This document shows, piece by piece, positions 36,299 through 44,252 of a DNA stretch of 64,000 bases. The position numbers and the translations under genes were made by a program. The stretch is from NCBI GenBank assembly GCA_963712905.1, contig CAVQJU010000004.1:62001-126000 (forward strand). The letters run 5' to 3'. Below the pieces are notes generated by a model that was not told where the DNA came from, did no database searches, and saw only the letters and a program-made list of their open reading frames with translations. Numbering within the stretch: the stretch's first letter is position 1; each line of letters starts with the position of its first letter. Source of the DNA: CAVQJU01 sp963712905. GTDB lineage: Bacteria; Acidobacteriota; Vicinamibacteria; Vicinamibacterales; CAVVIG01.

Positions 36299-36817
36299 AT
36301 GTTTACTCGTGAACGCATCGATCCGTCGCAGCTCGACATCAAGGACACGGTTGTCTCGATCAACCGCGTGACCAAGGTCGTCAAGGGCGGCAAGAACCTG
36401 AGCTTCAGCGCGCTGGTGGTCGTCGGCGATGGGCACGGCGTCGTGGGCTTCGGCATCGGCAAGGCCAAGGAAGTGCCGTCGGCGATCAAGAAGGGCATCG
36501 AGGCCGCGAAGAAGAACCTGATTCGGGTGCCGCTCAAGGGCACCACCATCCCGCACCGGATCGTCGGCAAGTTCGGCGCGGGCGCCGTGCTGCTGAAGCC
36601 GGCGCCTGACGGCACGGGCATCATCGCCGGCGGCGCGGTCCGCGCGGTGGTCGAGGCGTGCGGGGTGACGAACATCCTGACGAAGTCCCTGGGATCGGCC
36701 AACCCCCACAACGTGGTGCGGGCGACCTTTACGGGACTGAAAGAGCTCAAGGATCCGCTGATGATCGCGCGGCTCCGCGGCAAGGACCTCGACCAGCTGG
36801 TTGGGGCGAACGCCTAG
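36299..36817 (+). CDS. rpsE: 30S ribosomal protein S5
   Basis: 172 residues. dsRNA-binding-like N-domain 'VVSINRVTKVVKGGKNLSFS' and 'VVVGDGHGVVGFGIGKAKEV', C-domain 'GTGIIAGGAVRAVVEACGVT' and 'KSLGSANPHNVVRATFTGL'. Contributes to decoding fidelity (ram site). Standard length. Confidence 0.98.
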   Translation: MFTRERIDPSQLDIKDTVVSINRVTKVVKGGKNLSFSALVVVGDGHGVVGFGIGKAKEVPSAIKKGIEAAKKNLIRVPLKGTTIPHRIVGKFGAGAVLLKPAPDGTGIIAGGAVRAVVEACGVTNILTKSLGSANPHNVVRATFTGLKELKDPLMIARLRGKDLDQLVGANA

Positions 36818-36844
36818 GTGTGACGTGAATTCGGAGATACAGAA

Positions 36845-37045
36845 GTGGCCAACGAACGAACGGACAGCAAGGGCGGCATCGTCAAGGTGACGCTGGTGAA
36901 GAGCACCACCGGCTTCGACCGCAAGCAGCTGACGACGGTCACCAGCCTCGGCCTGCGGCGCATCCGCCACACGGTCGAGCTGAAGGACACGCCGGCCGTG
37001 CGCGGCATGATTCACAAGGTCCGTCATCTCGTGACGGTGGAATAG
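36845..37045 (+). CDS. rpmD: 50S ribosomal protein L30
   Basis: 66 residues from GTG 36845. 'VKVTLVKSTTGFDRKQLTTV', 'LGLRRIRHTVELKDTPAVRG' and 'MIHKVRHLVTVE' are the L30 fold. An eight-residue hydrophilic N-terminal tail is slightly longer than usual. Confidence 0.96.
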   Translation: MANERTDSKGGIVKVTLVKSTTGFDRKQLTTVTSLGLRRIRHTVELKDTPAVRGMIHKVRHLVTVE

Positions 37046-37048
37046 TGA

Positions 37049-37159
37049 TGGTGAATTTGGTCATCTAATCATCTCGTCATCTCGTCATCGTCGATCAATT
37101 GAGCCATTGGACAATTGACCAACGATGACCAGATGACGAGATGACCAAATGACCAGATT
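37049..37159. repeat. GGTCATCT inverted-array element, copy 6 (before rplO)
   Basis: Left arm with ATTTGGTCATCTAATCATCTC..., core with TCAATTGAGCCATTGGACAATTGA, right arm of ATGACCAG/ATGACGAG/ATGACCAA/ATGACCAG octamers. The last ATG (37149) is in frame with rplO and would add eight residues. Confidence 0.9.
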
Positions 37160-37172
37160 CGAGAGAGCATTT

Positions 37173-37619
37173 ATGGATTTATCGAATCTCAAACCGCCGA
37201 AGGGCGCCAAGCACGCGAAGAAGCGCATCGGGCGCGGCCAGGGGTCGGGCAACGGCAAGACGGCCGGCCGCGGCCACAAAGGCGCCAAGTCGAGGTCGGG
37301 CTACAAGTTCAAGCGGGGCTTCGAAGGCGGCCAGATGCCGCTGCACCGGCGCGTGCCCAAGCGCGGGTTTCACAACCCGACCCGCGTCGAGTACGACGTG
37401 GTCAACATCGACACGCTCGCCGAGCGGTTCGACGCCGGCACGGTCGTGACGCCGGAGCTGCTCCGCGAGCACCGGCTGCTGCCGGGCGGGAGCCGTCCGG
37501 TGAAGGTGCTGGCCCGCGGCGACGTCAGCAAGGCGCTGACCATCCGCGCGCACAAGTTCAGCGGCAAGGCGGCGGAGAAGGTCAAGGCGGCGGGCGGGAC
37601 GACGGAGCTGATCGCGTAG
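37173..37619 (+). CDS. rplO: 50S ribosomal protein L15
   Basis: 148 residues from ATG 37173. 'DLSNLKPPKGAKHAKKRIGR' and the glycine-rich 'GQGSGNGKTAGRGHKGAKSR' that threads into 23S rRNA, 'FEGGQMPLHRRVPKRGF', then a globular end 'KAAGGTTELIA'. An in-frame ATG at 37149 lies in the repeat element and is rejected as the start. Confidence 0.97.
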   Translation: MDLSNLKPPKGAKHAKKRIGRGQGSGNGKTAGRGHKGAKSRSGYKFKRGFEGGQMPLHRRVPKRGFHNPTRVEYDVVNIDTLAERFDAGTVVTPELLREHRLLPGGSRPVKVLARGDVSKALTIRAHKFSGKAAEKVKAAGGTTELIA

Positions 37620-37650
37620 GTGGATTGATCGTCAAATCCATGGATCGCAT

Positions 37651-39042
37651 ATGGCCTTAGACAGCAGCCTGAAGAACATCTTCGCGGTGTCGGAGCTGCG
37701 CAACCGGGTGCTCTTCACCCTGGCGTTGCTCGGCGTGTTCCGGATCGGCGGGCGCATCGTCACGCCCGGCGTGGACATCCGCGCCCTCGCGGAATTCGCC
37801 GAGCAGCTCGGCAAGAACAGCATGTTCGGCCTGTACGACATGTTCACGGGCGGCAACCTCGCGAAGGTCACGATTTTCGCGCTGGGCATCATGCCCTACA
37901 TCAGCTCGTCGATCATCCTGCAGCTGCTGACGGTGGTGTGGCCGTACCTCGAGAAGCTGTCGAAGGAAGGCGAGCTGGGCCGCCGCAAGATCACGCAGTA
38001 CACGCGCTACGGGACGATCGTGCTGTGCATCGTGCAGTCGCTCGGGATTGCGTTCTTCCTGGAGCGCAACACGACGCCGAGCGGGTTTCACCTCGTCACG
38101 AACGCGGGCTGGGGATTCCGGCTGCTGACGATCCTGACGCTGTCGACGGGGACGGCGTTCGTCATGTGGCTCGGCGAGCAGATCACCGAGCGCGGCATCG
38201 GCAACGGCATGTCGCTCATCATCTTCGCGGGCATCGTCGTCAACTTCCCGCGGGCCGTGATGACGACGTTCGAGCAGATGCGGACCGGCCAGATCGGTCT
38301 CATCCGAATCCTGGTCCTGATGGTGCTCATGGCGGTGGTGGTGGCGGCCATCATCTTCGTCGAGCGGGGCCACCGGCGGGTCACGGTGCAGTACGCCAAG
38401 CGGGTTGTCGGCCGCCGGATGTACGGCGGGTCGAGCACGCACATCCCGCTGAAGGTGAACACGGGCGGCGTCATCCCGGTGATTTTCGCGTCGTCCATTC
38501 TGGCGTTTCCAGCCACGATCGCGAGCGCGTTCAAGGGGCCGTGGGTCGACACGATCGTGCAGCAGCTGAACGTGGGGATGCCCCTGCACAACCTGCTGTA
38601 CGTGGCCGGCATCGTCTTCTTTGCCTATTTCTACACGGCGATCATCTTCAACCCGGATGACGTCGCCGAGAACATGCGCAAGTACGGCGGGTTCATCCCG
38701 GGCATCCGGCCTGGCAAGCGCACCGCCGAGTACATCGACACGATCCTGGCGCGGATCACGCTGGCCGGCGCGCTGTACCTGGCGGTGATCGCGATTCTGC
38801 CGCAGTGGCTGATGAGCGGCTTCCGCGTGGCGCCGATTCCCGTCATCGGCGAGTGGCTGGATTCGGTGCTGCCGCGGTTCATCACCGAAGGCATGAACAT
38901 CACGTTCTTCTTCGGCGGCACCTCGCTCCTGATCGTCGTGGGCGTGGCGATGGACACGGTACAGCAGGTGGAGTCGCAGTTGATCATGCGGCACTACGAC
39001 GGGTTCATGAAGAAAACGCGGCTTCGCGGCCGGCGCGGGTAG
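37651..39042 (+). CDS. secY: preprotein translocase subunit SecY
   Basis: 463 residues with ten predicted membrane segments. Landmarks: 'NIFAVSELRNRVLFTLALLG' (TM1), 'FALGIMPYISSSIILQLL' (plug/TM2 region), 'GEQITERGIGNGMSLIIFAG' (TM4-5), 'IPLKVNTGGVIPVIFASSIL' (TM7), and the long C6 loop before 'GMNITFFFGGTSLLIVVGVA'. Forms the protein-conducting channel with SecE/SecG. Normal spc position before adk. GTG of adk follows one base after its stop. Confidence 0.98.
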   Translation: MALDSSLKNIFAVSELRNRVLFTLALLGVFRIGGRIVTPGVDIRALAEFAEQLGKNSMFGLYDMFTGGNLAKVTIFALGIMPYISSSIILQLLTVVWPYLEKLSKEGELGRRKITQYTRYGTIVLCIVQSLGIAFFLERNTTPSGFHLVTNAGWGFRLLTILTLSTGTAFVMWLGEQITERGIGNGMSLIIFAGIVVNFPRAVMTTFEQMRTGQIGLIRILVLMVLMAVVVAAIIFVERGHRRVTVQYAKRVVGRRMYGGSSTHIPLKVNTGGVIPVIFASSILAFPATIASAFKGPWVDTIVQQLNVGMPLHNLLYVAGIVFFAYFYTAIIFNPDDVAENMRKYGGFIPGIRPGKRTAEYIDTILARITLAGALYLAVIAILPQWLMSGFRVAPIPVIGEWLDSVLPRFITEGMNITFFFGGTSLLIVVGVAMDTVQQVESQLIMRHYDGFMKKTRLRGRRG

Positions 39043-39043
39043 C

Positions 39044-39724
39044 GTGGCCGTCAACGTGATCATGCTCGGGCCCCCGGGGGCGGGAAAAGGCACGCAGGCC
39101 GAACGCGTGGCGCGCACGCGCGGGATTCCCAGGATTTCGACCGGCGACATCCTGCGCGATGCGGTGCAGCACCACACGGCGATGGGCGAGAGCGTGCAGG
39201 CCGTCATGGATCGCGGCGAGCTGGTCAGCGACGACGTGATGATCGGGATCGTGACGGAGCGGCTCGGGCGGCCCGACGCGGAACGCGGGTTCGTGCTCGA
39301 CGGCTTCCCCCGCACCGTGGCGCAGGCCGCGGCGCTGGACCGCCTGATGGATGGCCGCGATCCGCTGATCGTGCTGGACATCGTCGTGCCGGAGTCGGAA
39401 CTGGCCCGCCGGCTCGGCACGCGGATGATTTGCAAAGAGTGCGGCGCCACGGCGCACGGTACCGAGAAGGCGTCGACGACCTGCAGCCTCTGCGGCGGTC
39501 GGCTCACGCAGCGCCCGGACGACAACAGCGCCGTCGTCCTGGAGCGGTTCAAGATCTACCAGCGGGCGACCAGGCCGCTCGTCGAGTTCTACCGCGACCG
39601 GCCGACGTTCCGGTCGATCGACGGGGCGCAGGCGGCCGATTCGGTGACGGCGGATCTGGCGGCGGCGATCGAGGCGGTCGGCAACGGGCGCCTGAACGCC
39701 GCGAGCGGAGGGAATGCGCGGTGA
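39044..39724 (+). CDS. adk: adenylate kinase
   Basis: 226 residues, GTG start. P-loop 'MLGPPGAGKGTQAERVA', AMP-binding 'RISTGDILRDAV' and 'DGFPRTVAQAAALD'. The lid carries a zinc-type tetracysteine ('CKECG' and 'CSLCGG'), as in Gram-positive and many deep-branching bacteria. Catalyses ATP + AMP = 2 ADP. Four-base overlap with map. The C-terminal 'NGRLNAASGGNAR' tail is a little longer than usual. Confidence 0.97.
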   Translation: MAVNVIMLGPPGAGKGTQAERVARTRGIPRISTGDILRDAVQHHTAMGESVQAVMDRGELVSDDVMIGIVTERLGRPDAERGFVLDGFPRTVAQAAALDRLMDGRDPLIVLDIVVPESELARRLGTRMICKECGATAHGTEKASTTCSLCGGRLTQRPDDNSAVVLERFKIYQRATRPLVEFYRDRPTFRSIDGAQAADSVTADLAAAIEAVGNGRLNAASGGNAR

Positions 39725-40494
39725 TCGTCTGCCGGTCGGCCGTCGAGCTCGAACGGATGCGCGAGGCCGGGCGGCTGGTGGGGGAAGTGCTGACGGAACT
39801 GACGGCCGCGGTCGGGCCCGGCGTGAGCACGGCCGACCTGGACGAGATCGCGGAGCGGCGGATCCGCCAGGCGGGGGCGACGCCGGCGTTCAAGGGGTAT
39901 CACGGGTATCCCGCGACGATTTGCGCGTCGATCAACGACGAGGTGATTCACGGCATCCCGTCCGGCCGGCGCGTGCTGGCCGAGGGCGACGTCATCTCGA
40001 TCGACGTCGGGGCCGCGCTCGACGGGTACTACGGCGACAGCGCGGTGACGCTGCCCGTGGGCCATGTGTCGGAGCAGGCGGCGACGCTGCTGCGGGTGAC
40101 GGAAGAGTCGCTGTACAAGGCGATCGAGCAGGCCCGGCCGGGACGCCGGGTCTCCGACATCGGCCACGCGGTGCAGCGGCACGTCGAGGCGTTCGGGTTT
40201 TCGGTCGTGCGCGAATTCGTCGGGCACGGCATCGGCGTGCGGATGCACGAGGAGCCGCAGGTGCCCAACTACGGCGAGCCGGGCCACGGGCCGCGGCTGG
40301 CCGAGGGCATGGTGCTCGCGATCGAGCCCATGGTGAACGCGGGGAAGCCGGCCGTGAAGGTGCTGGCGGACGGGTGGACGGCGGTGACGCGCGACACGAG
40401 CCTGTCCGCGCACTTCGAGCACACCGTCGCGGTGACGTCGGGAGAGCCGTGGATTCTGACGGCGCGGGAAGTTCCGGTCAGCGCGCGCCGGTAG
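39721..40494 (+). CDS. map: methionine aminopeptidase type I
   Basis: 257 residues from GTG 39721 (GTGA overlap with adk). Pita-bread metallopeptidase: 'FKGYHGYPATICASINDEVI' (catalytic His), metal ligands in 'GDVISIDVGAALDGYYGDSA', 'REFVGHGIGVRMHEEPQVPN', 'EGMVLAIEPM' and a final Glu in 'LSAHFEHTVAV'. Removes initiator Met from nascent chains. Standard spc location before infA. Confidence 0.98.
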   Translation: MIVCRSAVELERMREAGRLVGEVLTELTAAVGPGVSTADLDEIAERRIRQAGATPAFKGYHGYPATICASINDEVIHGIPSGRRVLAEGDVISIDVGAALDGYYGDSAVTLPVGHVSEQAATLLRVTEESLYKAIEQARPGRRVSDIGHAVQRHVEAFGFSVVREFVGHGIGVRMHEEPQVPNYGEPGHGPRLAEGMVLAIEPMVNAGKPAVKVLADGWTAVTRDTSLSAHFEHTVAVTSGEPWILTAREVPVSARR

Positions 40495-40499
40495 CGGGC

Positions 40500-40682
40500 G
40501 TGGTCGTCGAACAGTTGCCGAGCGCGATGTACCGCGTGAGGCTGGACGAGGGCCCGCAGGTACTGGCGCACGTGGCCGATCGCATCGATCGCAACTTCGT
40601 GCGCGTGATCGTCGGCGACCGGGTGCAGGTGGAGTTGTCGCCGGTGGACGGCGGGCGCGGGCGTATCGTCGCGAGGATTTGA
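40500..40682 (+). CDS. infA: translation initiation factor IF-1 (short N-terminus)
   Basis: 60 residues from GTG 40500, against about 72 in most bacteria. 'VVEQLPSAMYRVRLDEGPQV' and 'LAHVADRIDRNFVRVIVGDR' match IF-1 beta-strands 1-4, and it ends 'VELSPVDGGRGRIVARI'. The usual 'MAKE...IEVEG' start is missing, and the upstream in-frame sequence overlapping map has no start codon. Either a truncated but functional IF-1, or the start lies within map in a way I cannot see. Confidence 0.9.
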   Translation: MVVEQLPSAMYRVRLDEGPQVLAHVADRIDRNFVRVIVGDRVQVELSPVDGGRGRIVARI

Positions 40683-40727
40683 GAATTGCAGGATTGCAGG
40701 ATCGCGGGATTGCAGGATTCGAGGATC
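40683..40727 (+). repeat. tandem word array (GCAGGATT)n
   Basis: Four to five 8-bp units (TTGCAGGATTGCAGGAT...) filling the infA-rpmJ gap. The last unit GAGGATCTG precedes the rpmJ ATG and may supply its ribosome binding site. Confidence 0.8.
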
Positions 40728-40729
40728 TG

Positions 40730-40843
40730 ATGAAGGTGCGAGCGTCAGTCAAACGGATTTGCGACAAGTGCAAGATCGTCCGCCGCGCGGGCGTGGTGCG
40801 GGTGATCTGCCCGAACCAGAAACACAAACAGCGGCAGGGCTAG
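40730..40843 (+). CDS. rpmJ: 50S ribosomal protein L36
   Basis: 37 residues, short enough to be easily missed. 'MKVRASVKRICDKCKIVRRA' and 'GVVRVICPNQKHKQRQG' show the C-x2-C...C...H zinc-ribbon of the C+ form of L36. It lies between infA and rpsM as usual. Confidence 0.97.
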   Translation: MKVRASVKRICDKCKIVRRAGVVRVICPNQKHKQRQG

Positions 40844-40880
40844 CTCAAGGGCTAAGGGCAGAAGGCAAAGGGCAAAGGGC
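40844..40880 (+). repeat. tandem word array (AAGGGCA)n
   Basis: Units AAGGGCT, AAGGGCAG, AAGGCAAAGGGCAAAGGGC between rpmJ and rpsM. The last unit is the apparent ribosome binding site for rpsM. The same word recurs at 43478. Confidence 0.8.
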
Positions 40881-40882
40881 AT

Positions 40883-41257
40883 ATGGCACGAATTGCTGGA
40901 GTAGACCTTCCCCGGACGAAGCGGGTCGAGATCGGTCTCACGTACATCTTCGGTATCGGGCGAACGCGCTCGAACGGCATCCTCAAGGACGCCGGGGTCA
41001 GCCCGGATGTGCGCGTGAAGGACCTGTCGGAAGACGATGTCCGCAAGATCAGCCGGGTGATCGAAGAGCAGGGCGGCGTCGAAGGCGATCTCCGCAAGGA
41101 AGTGTCGATGAACATCAAGCGGCTGATGGAAATCGGCTGCTACCGCGGTGCGCGTCACCGCCGCAGCCTGCCGGTGCGCGGGCAGCGGACGCGCACGAAC
41201 GCGCGCACGAGGAAAGGGCCCCGCAAGGGCGCCATCGCGAAGAAGAAGGTCATCTAA
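40883..41257 (+). CDS. rpsM: 30S ribosomal protein S13
   Basis: 124 residues. 'ARIAGVDLPRTKRVEIGLTY', 'IFGIGRTRSNGILKDAGV', and the basic tail 'RGQRTRTNARTRKGPRKG' that contacts P-site tRNA. The final TAA overlaps the rpsK ATG. Confidence 0.98.
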   Translation: MARIAGVDLPRTKRVEIGLTYIFGIGRTRSNGILKDAGVSPDVRVKDLSEDDVRKISRVIEEQGGVEGDLRKEVSMNIKRLMEIGCYRGARHRRSLPVRGQRTRTNARTRKGPRKGAIAKKKVI

Positions 41258-41712
41258 TGGCGAAGAGCGAACCAGTCGACGCCTCGGCGGTCCCTGAAAA
41301 AGGCGAGAAGAAAGAAGGGGCGGGCCGGCGCAAGAAAACGTTCAAGAAGCGCGGCGAGAAGCGGATCGTTCACCACGGCCTGGCGCACATTCAGGCGTCG
41401 TTCAACAACACCGTGGTGACCATCACCGATACCGAAGGCAACGTCGTGGCCTGGTCGAGTGCCGGGGGCATCGGCTTCAAGGGATCGCGGAAGGGCACGC
41501 CGTTCGCGGCCACGCAGGCGGCGCTCAACGCCGGCAACGCCGCGAAGGCCGTCGGCATGCGGTCACTCGACGTGCGCGTGAAGGGACCGGGATCCGGCCG
41601 CGAGTCGGCCGTCCGTGCGCTGCAGACGGTCGGCCTCGAGGTGAAATCGATCCGGGACGTGACGCCGATTCCGCACAACGGCTGCCGTCCGCCGAAGCGT
41701 AGGAGAGTGTAA
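41257..41712 (+). CDS. rpsK: 30S ribosomal protein S11 with long N-terminus
   Basis: 151 residues. About 28 extra N-terminal charged residues ('EPVDASAVPEKGEKKEGAG') precede the normal S11 'RIVHHGLAHIQASFNNTVVT', 'GNVVAWSSAGGIGFKGSRKG' and 'VTPIPHNGCRPPKRRRV'. TAA overlaps the rpsD ATG. The N-terminal extension is longer than the usual about 10 residues. Confidence 0.97.
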   Translation: MAKSEPVDASAVPEKGEKKEGAGRRKKTFKKRGEKRIVHHGLAHIQASFNNTVVTITDTEGNVVAWSSAGGIGFKGSRKGTPFAATQAALNAGNAAKAVGMRSLDVRVKGPGSGRESAVRALQTVGLEVKSIRDVTPIPHNGCRPPKRRRV

Positions 41713-42341
41713 TGGCGCGTTATATCGGACCCGTCTGCCGTCTGTGCCGCCGCGAGGCGATGAAGCTGTTCCTGAAGGGCGAACGGTGCTACACGGAGAA
41801 GTGCGCGATCGAGAAGCGCAATTTCCCGCCGGGACAGCACGGCAAGACGCGGAAGGCCAAGCTGGCCGGTTACGGCCTGCAGCTGCGCGAGAAGCAGAAG
41901 GTGAAGCGCATTTACGGCGTGCTCGAGGATCAGTTCCGCCGCTACTTCGAGTCGGCCGAGCGCACGCGCGGCATCACGGGCGAAACGCTGCTGCAGCTGC
42001 TGGAGCGCCGCCTCGACAACGTGGTCTACCGGCTCGGTCTGGCGACCTCGCGTCCGCAGGCGCGTCAGCTCGTGCGCCACGGGCACTTTCAGGTGAACGG
42101 GAAGAAGGTCGACATCCCGTCGTACTCGGTGAGGGCCGGCGACGTGATCACCGTGATCGGGCGCAGCCAGAAGAACCCGACGATCGAGCACGCGATCGAG
42201 GAAGTGAAGGGACGCGGGATCCCCGAGTGGCTGTCCTTCGATCCGAACGCCATCGCGGGCCGGATCGTCTCGATGCCCACGCGCGAACAGATCAACCTGC
42301 CGGTGCAGGAGCAGCTCATCGTCGAGTTGTACTCGAAGTAA
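41712..42341 (+). CDS. rpsD: 30S ribosomal protein S4
   Basis: 209 residues. A zinc-like Cys set is present at the N-terminus ('CRLCRREAMKLFLKGERCYT', then Cys in 'KCAIEKRNF'). S4 core 'GETLLQLLERRLDNVVYRLG' and the S4 RNA-binding motif 'SRPQARQLVRHGHFQVNGKK'. Initiates 30S assembly and often autoregulates the alpha operon. Confidence 0.98.
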   Translation: MARYIGPVCRLCRREAMKLFLKGERCYTEKCAIEKRNFPPGQHGKTRKAKLAGYGLQLREKQKVKRIYGVLEDQFRRYFESAERTRGITGETLLQLLERRLDNVVYRLGLATSRPQARQLVRHGHFQVNGKKVDIPSYSVRAGDVITVIGRSQKNPTIEHAIEEVKGRGIPEWLSFDPNAIAGRIVSMPTREQINLPVQEQLIVELYSK

Positions 42342-42457
42342 GAAGTAAGTTCTAAGTTCGGAACGTCACCCGTCGGCCCGCAGCCTTACACAGACCTGCG
42401 GCGGGAGGCCGGCGGTCACTTGCAGGTCTGGAGGCCCGTCTGCGGGCCCGTTGGCGA

Positions 42458-42479
42458 ATCCGGGGCAGGGTCCCCGGAT
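42458..42479 (+). promoter_or_regulatory. GC hairpin upstream of rpoA
   Basis: ATCCGGGG-N6-CCCCGGAT, a perfect 8-bp inverted repeat 16 nt upstream of the rpoA ATG. It lies in a 154-bp gap that also contains GC-rich palindromic fragments (about 42372-42450) resembling REP sequence. It could modulate rpoA translation or be a by-product of the repeat. The ribosome binding site GAGAGG follows it. Confidence 0.45.
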
Positions 42480-42495
42480 AAGAGAGGACAAGCAC

Positions 42496-43476
42496 ATGCT
42501 CTGGAAAGGTTTTCAACGGCCGAAGCGGCTGGAGTTCGAGCGCGAGACGCTGACCGATCGGTTCGGCCGCTTCTACGCGCAACCGTTCGAACGCGGGTTT
42601 GGCACGACGATTGGCAACGCGGTCCGGCGCGTGCTGCTCTCCTCGATCGAGGGCGCGGCCATCACGGCGGTGAAGATTGACGGCGTGCTGCACGAGTTCT
42701 CGCCGATTCCCGGCGTCGTGGAAGACGCGACCGATATCATCCTGAACCTCAAGCAGATCCCGTTGAAGGTGCACGTCGACCATGCGAAGACGCTGACCAT
42801 CAAGGTGGACAAGGCCGGCGAGGTGCGTGGCCGCGATATTCAGGCTGACGGCGACGTCGAGATCCTCGAGCCGGACGCGCACATCGCGACCGTGTCCGAG
42901 GGCGGCAAGCTCCACATGGAGATGCGCATGAAGCGCGGCCGCGGTTACGTGTCGGCCGACAAGAACTTCGACGAAGACCTCGGCATCGGCTGGATCCCCG
43001 TCGACTCGGTCCACTCGCCCGTCAAGAAGGTGAACTACCTGGTCGAGGCGGCCCGCCTCGGACAGACGACCGACTACGACAAGCTGACGATCGATGTGTG
43101 GACGAACGGGTCGATCAACGCGCGCGACGCCGTGTCGCTCGCCGCGAAGCTGATCCGGGATCACCTGAACATCTTCATCAACCTCGAAGAAGGATCGGGC
43201 GATCAGGCCGAGGCGCTGGCCGACCAGCCGCGCTCCGGCATCAGCAACGAGAACCTCGACAAGAGCGTCGAGGAGCTCGAGCTCTCCGTCCGGTCGTATA
43301 ACTGCCTCAAGAACGCGAACATCCGCACGATTCGCGAACTGGTGCAGAAGACCGAAGCCGAAATGCTCAAAACGAAGAACTTCGGCCGGAAGAGCCTGAA
43401 CGAGATCAAGGAGATCCTGCACACCATGGGCCTCAGCCTCGGGATGCGCGTGGATCTGGGCGGGGCGCAGGACTAG
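42496..43476 (+). CDS. rpoA: DNA-directed RNA polymerase alpha subunit
   Basis: 326 residues. N-terminal dimerisation domain 'YAQPFERGFGTTIGNAVRRV' and 'LLSSIEGAAITAVKIDGVLH', then 'GGKLHMEMRMKRGRGYVSAD'. Flexible linker and C-terminal domain 'LELSVRSYNCLKNANIRTIR' and 'LVQKTEAEMLKTKNFGRKSL', which binds UP elements and activators. Normal alpha-operon place between rpsD and rplQ. Confidence 0.98.
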   Translation: MLWKGFQRPKRLEFERETLTDRFGRFYAQPFERGFGTTIGNAVRRVLLSSIEGAAITAVKIDGVLHEFSPIPGVVEDATDIILNLKQIPLKVHVDHAKTLTIKVDKAGEVRGRDIQADGDVEILEPDAHIATVSEGGKLHMEMRMKRGRGYVSADKNFDEDLGIGWIPVDSVHSPVKKVNYLVEAARLGQTTDYDKLTIDVWTNGSINARDAVSLAAKLIRDHLNIFINLEEGSGDQAEALADQPRSGISNENLDKSVEELELSVRSYNCLKNANIRTIRELVQKTEAEMLKTKNFGRKSLNEIKEILHTMGLSLGMRVDLGGAQD

Positions 43477-43477
43477 C

Positions 43478-43553
43478 AAAGGGCAAAGGGCATAGGGCAG
43501 AGGGCAGAGGGCAGAGGGGCGTTTTGCCCTTTGCCCTTTGCCCTTTGCCCTAC
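43478..43553. repeat. inverted word array (AAAGGGC)n ... (GCCCTTT)n
   Basis: Left arm: seven AAAGGGC/AGAGGGC units (43479-43521). GTTTT loop, then right arm GCCCTTTGCCCTTTGCCC... (43525-43551). The arms would form a 25-27 bp hairpin between rpoA and rplQ. Confidence 0.85.
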
Positions 43554-43564
43554 GTAATCACACC

Positions 43565-44152
43565 ATGAGACACCGAGTAGCACACCGCAAGCTGGGACGC
43601 GTCACGGAGCACCGGATTTCCATGCTCCGCAACCAGGCGACGGCCCTCCTGCGTTACGAACACCTGACGACCACCGTGCCGAAGGCCAAGGAACTGCGCC
43701 CGTTCGTCGAGCGCCTCATCACCGTCGCCAAGCGCGGCGTGGCGGGCGGGGCGGCGAACGCGAAAGAACTGAACGCCCGGCGCCTGGTCATGGTCGATCT
43801 GCAGGATCGCGAGGTCGTGACCAAGCTGTTCGACACGCTGGCGCCCCGGTTCGCCGATCGCCAGGGCGGCTATACGCGACTGCTGCGCCTGGGGTTCCGC
43901 AAGGGCGACAGCGCCGAGGTCGCGCAGGTCGAACTGATCGGCAGCGAGTACGACCCGAAGGCCAGGCCCGCCGGCGACGAGAAGGGCGAGGGCGAGAAGC
44001 CCAAGTCCAAGGGTGTGGGCGGACGCCTGCGCGCGGCGGCCGATCGCATGCGAGGCAAGAAGGGCGATGACGGCGGCGGCAAGGCCGCGTCGAAGCCCGC
44101 GAAGGGCGTCAGCCGCAAGACCACCACGCCGCGAAAAGCCGGCGGCTCCTAG
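43565..44152 (+). CDS. rplQ: 50S ribosomal protein L17 with basic C-terminal extension
   Basis: 195 residues from ATG 43565. The core is 'RHRVAHRKLGRVTEHRISML', 'TTVPKAKELRPFVERLITVA', 'LFDTLAPRFADRQGGYTRLL' and 'RLGFRKGDSAEVAQVELIGS', about 125 residues. The remaining 70 form a Lys/Gly/Ala-rich tail ('AADRMRGKKGDDGGGKAAS'). The in-frame ATG at 43538 lies in the repeat and is not used. Last gene of the superoperon. Confidence 0.96.
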   Translation: MRHRVAHRKLGRVTEHRISMLRNQATALLRYEHLTTTVPKAKELRPFVERLITVAKRGVAGGAANAKELNARRLVMVDLQDREVVTKLFDTLAPRFADRQGGYTRLLRLGFRKGDSAEVAQVELIGSEYDPKARPAGDEKGEGEKPKSKGVGGRLRAAADRMRGKKGDDGGGKAASKPAKGVSRKTTTPRKAGGS

Positions 44153-44189
44153 AGTCCCTGGTTCTTCGTTCCTGGTCCTTGGTCCAGAC

Positions 44190-44227
44190 AAGGCCCGTCA
44201 GCGCCACGCGCGCCGGCGGGCCTTTTT
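44190..44227 (+). terminator. intrinsic terminator of the superoperon
   Basis: AAGGCCCG ... CGGGCCTTTTT: GC-rich stem with a 19-nt loop, then five T residues, 38 bp after rplQ and just before the convergent MATE gene. A good Rho-independent terminator for both directions. Confidence 0.85.
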
Positions 44228-44252
44228 CATGTTCGCGGGCCGGCAGGGCCGT

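Noticed and set aside
37149..37172. Upstream start for rplO
   Set aside because: It lies in a repeat element; L15 normally begins with 'DLSNLKPP'.
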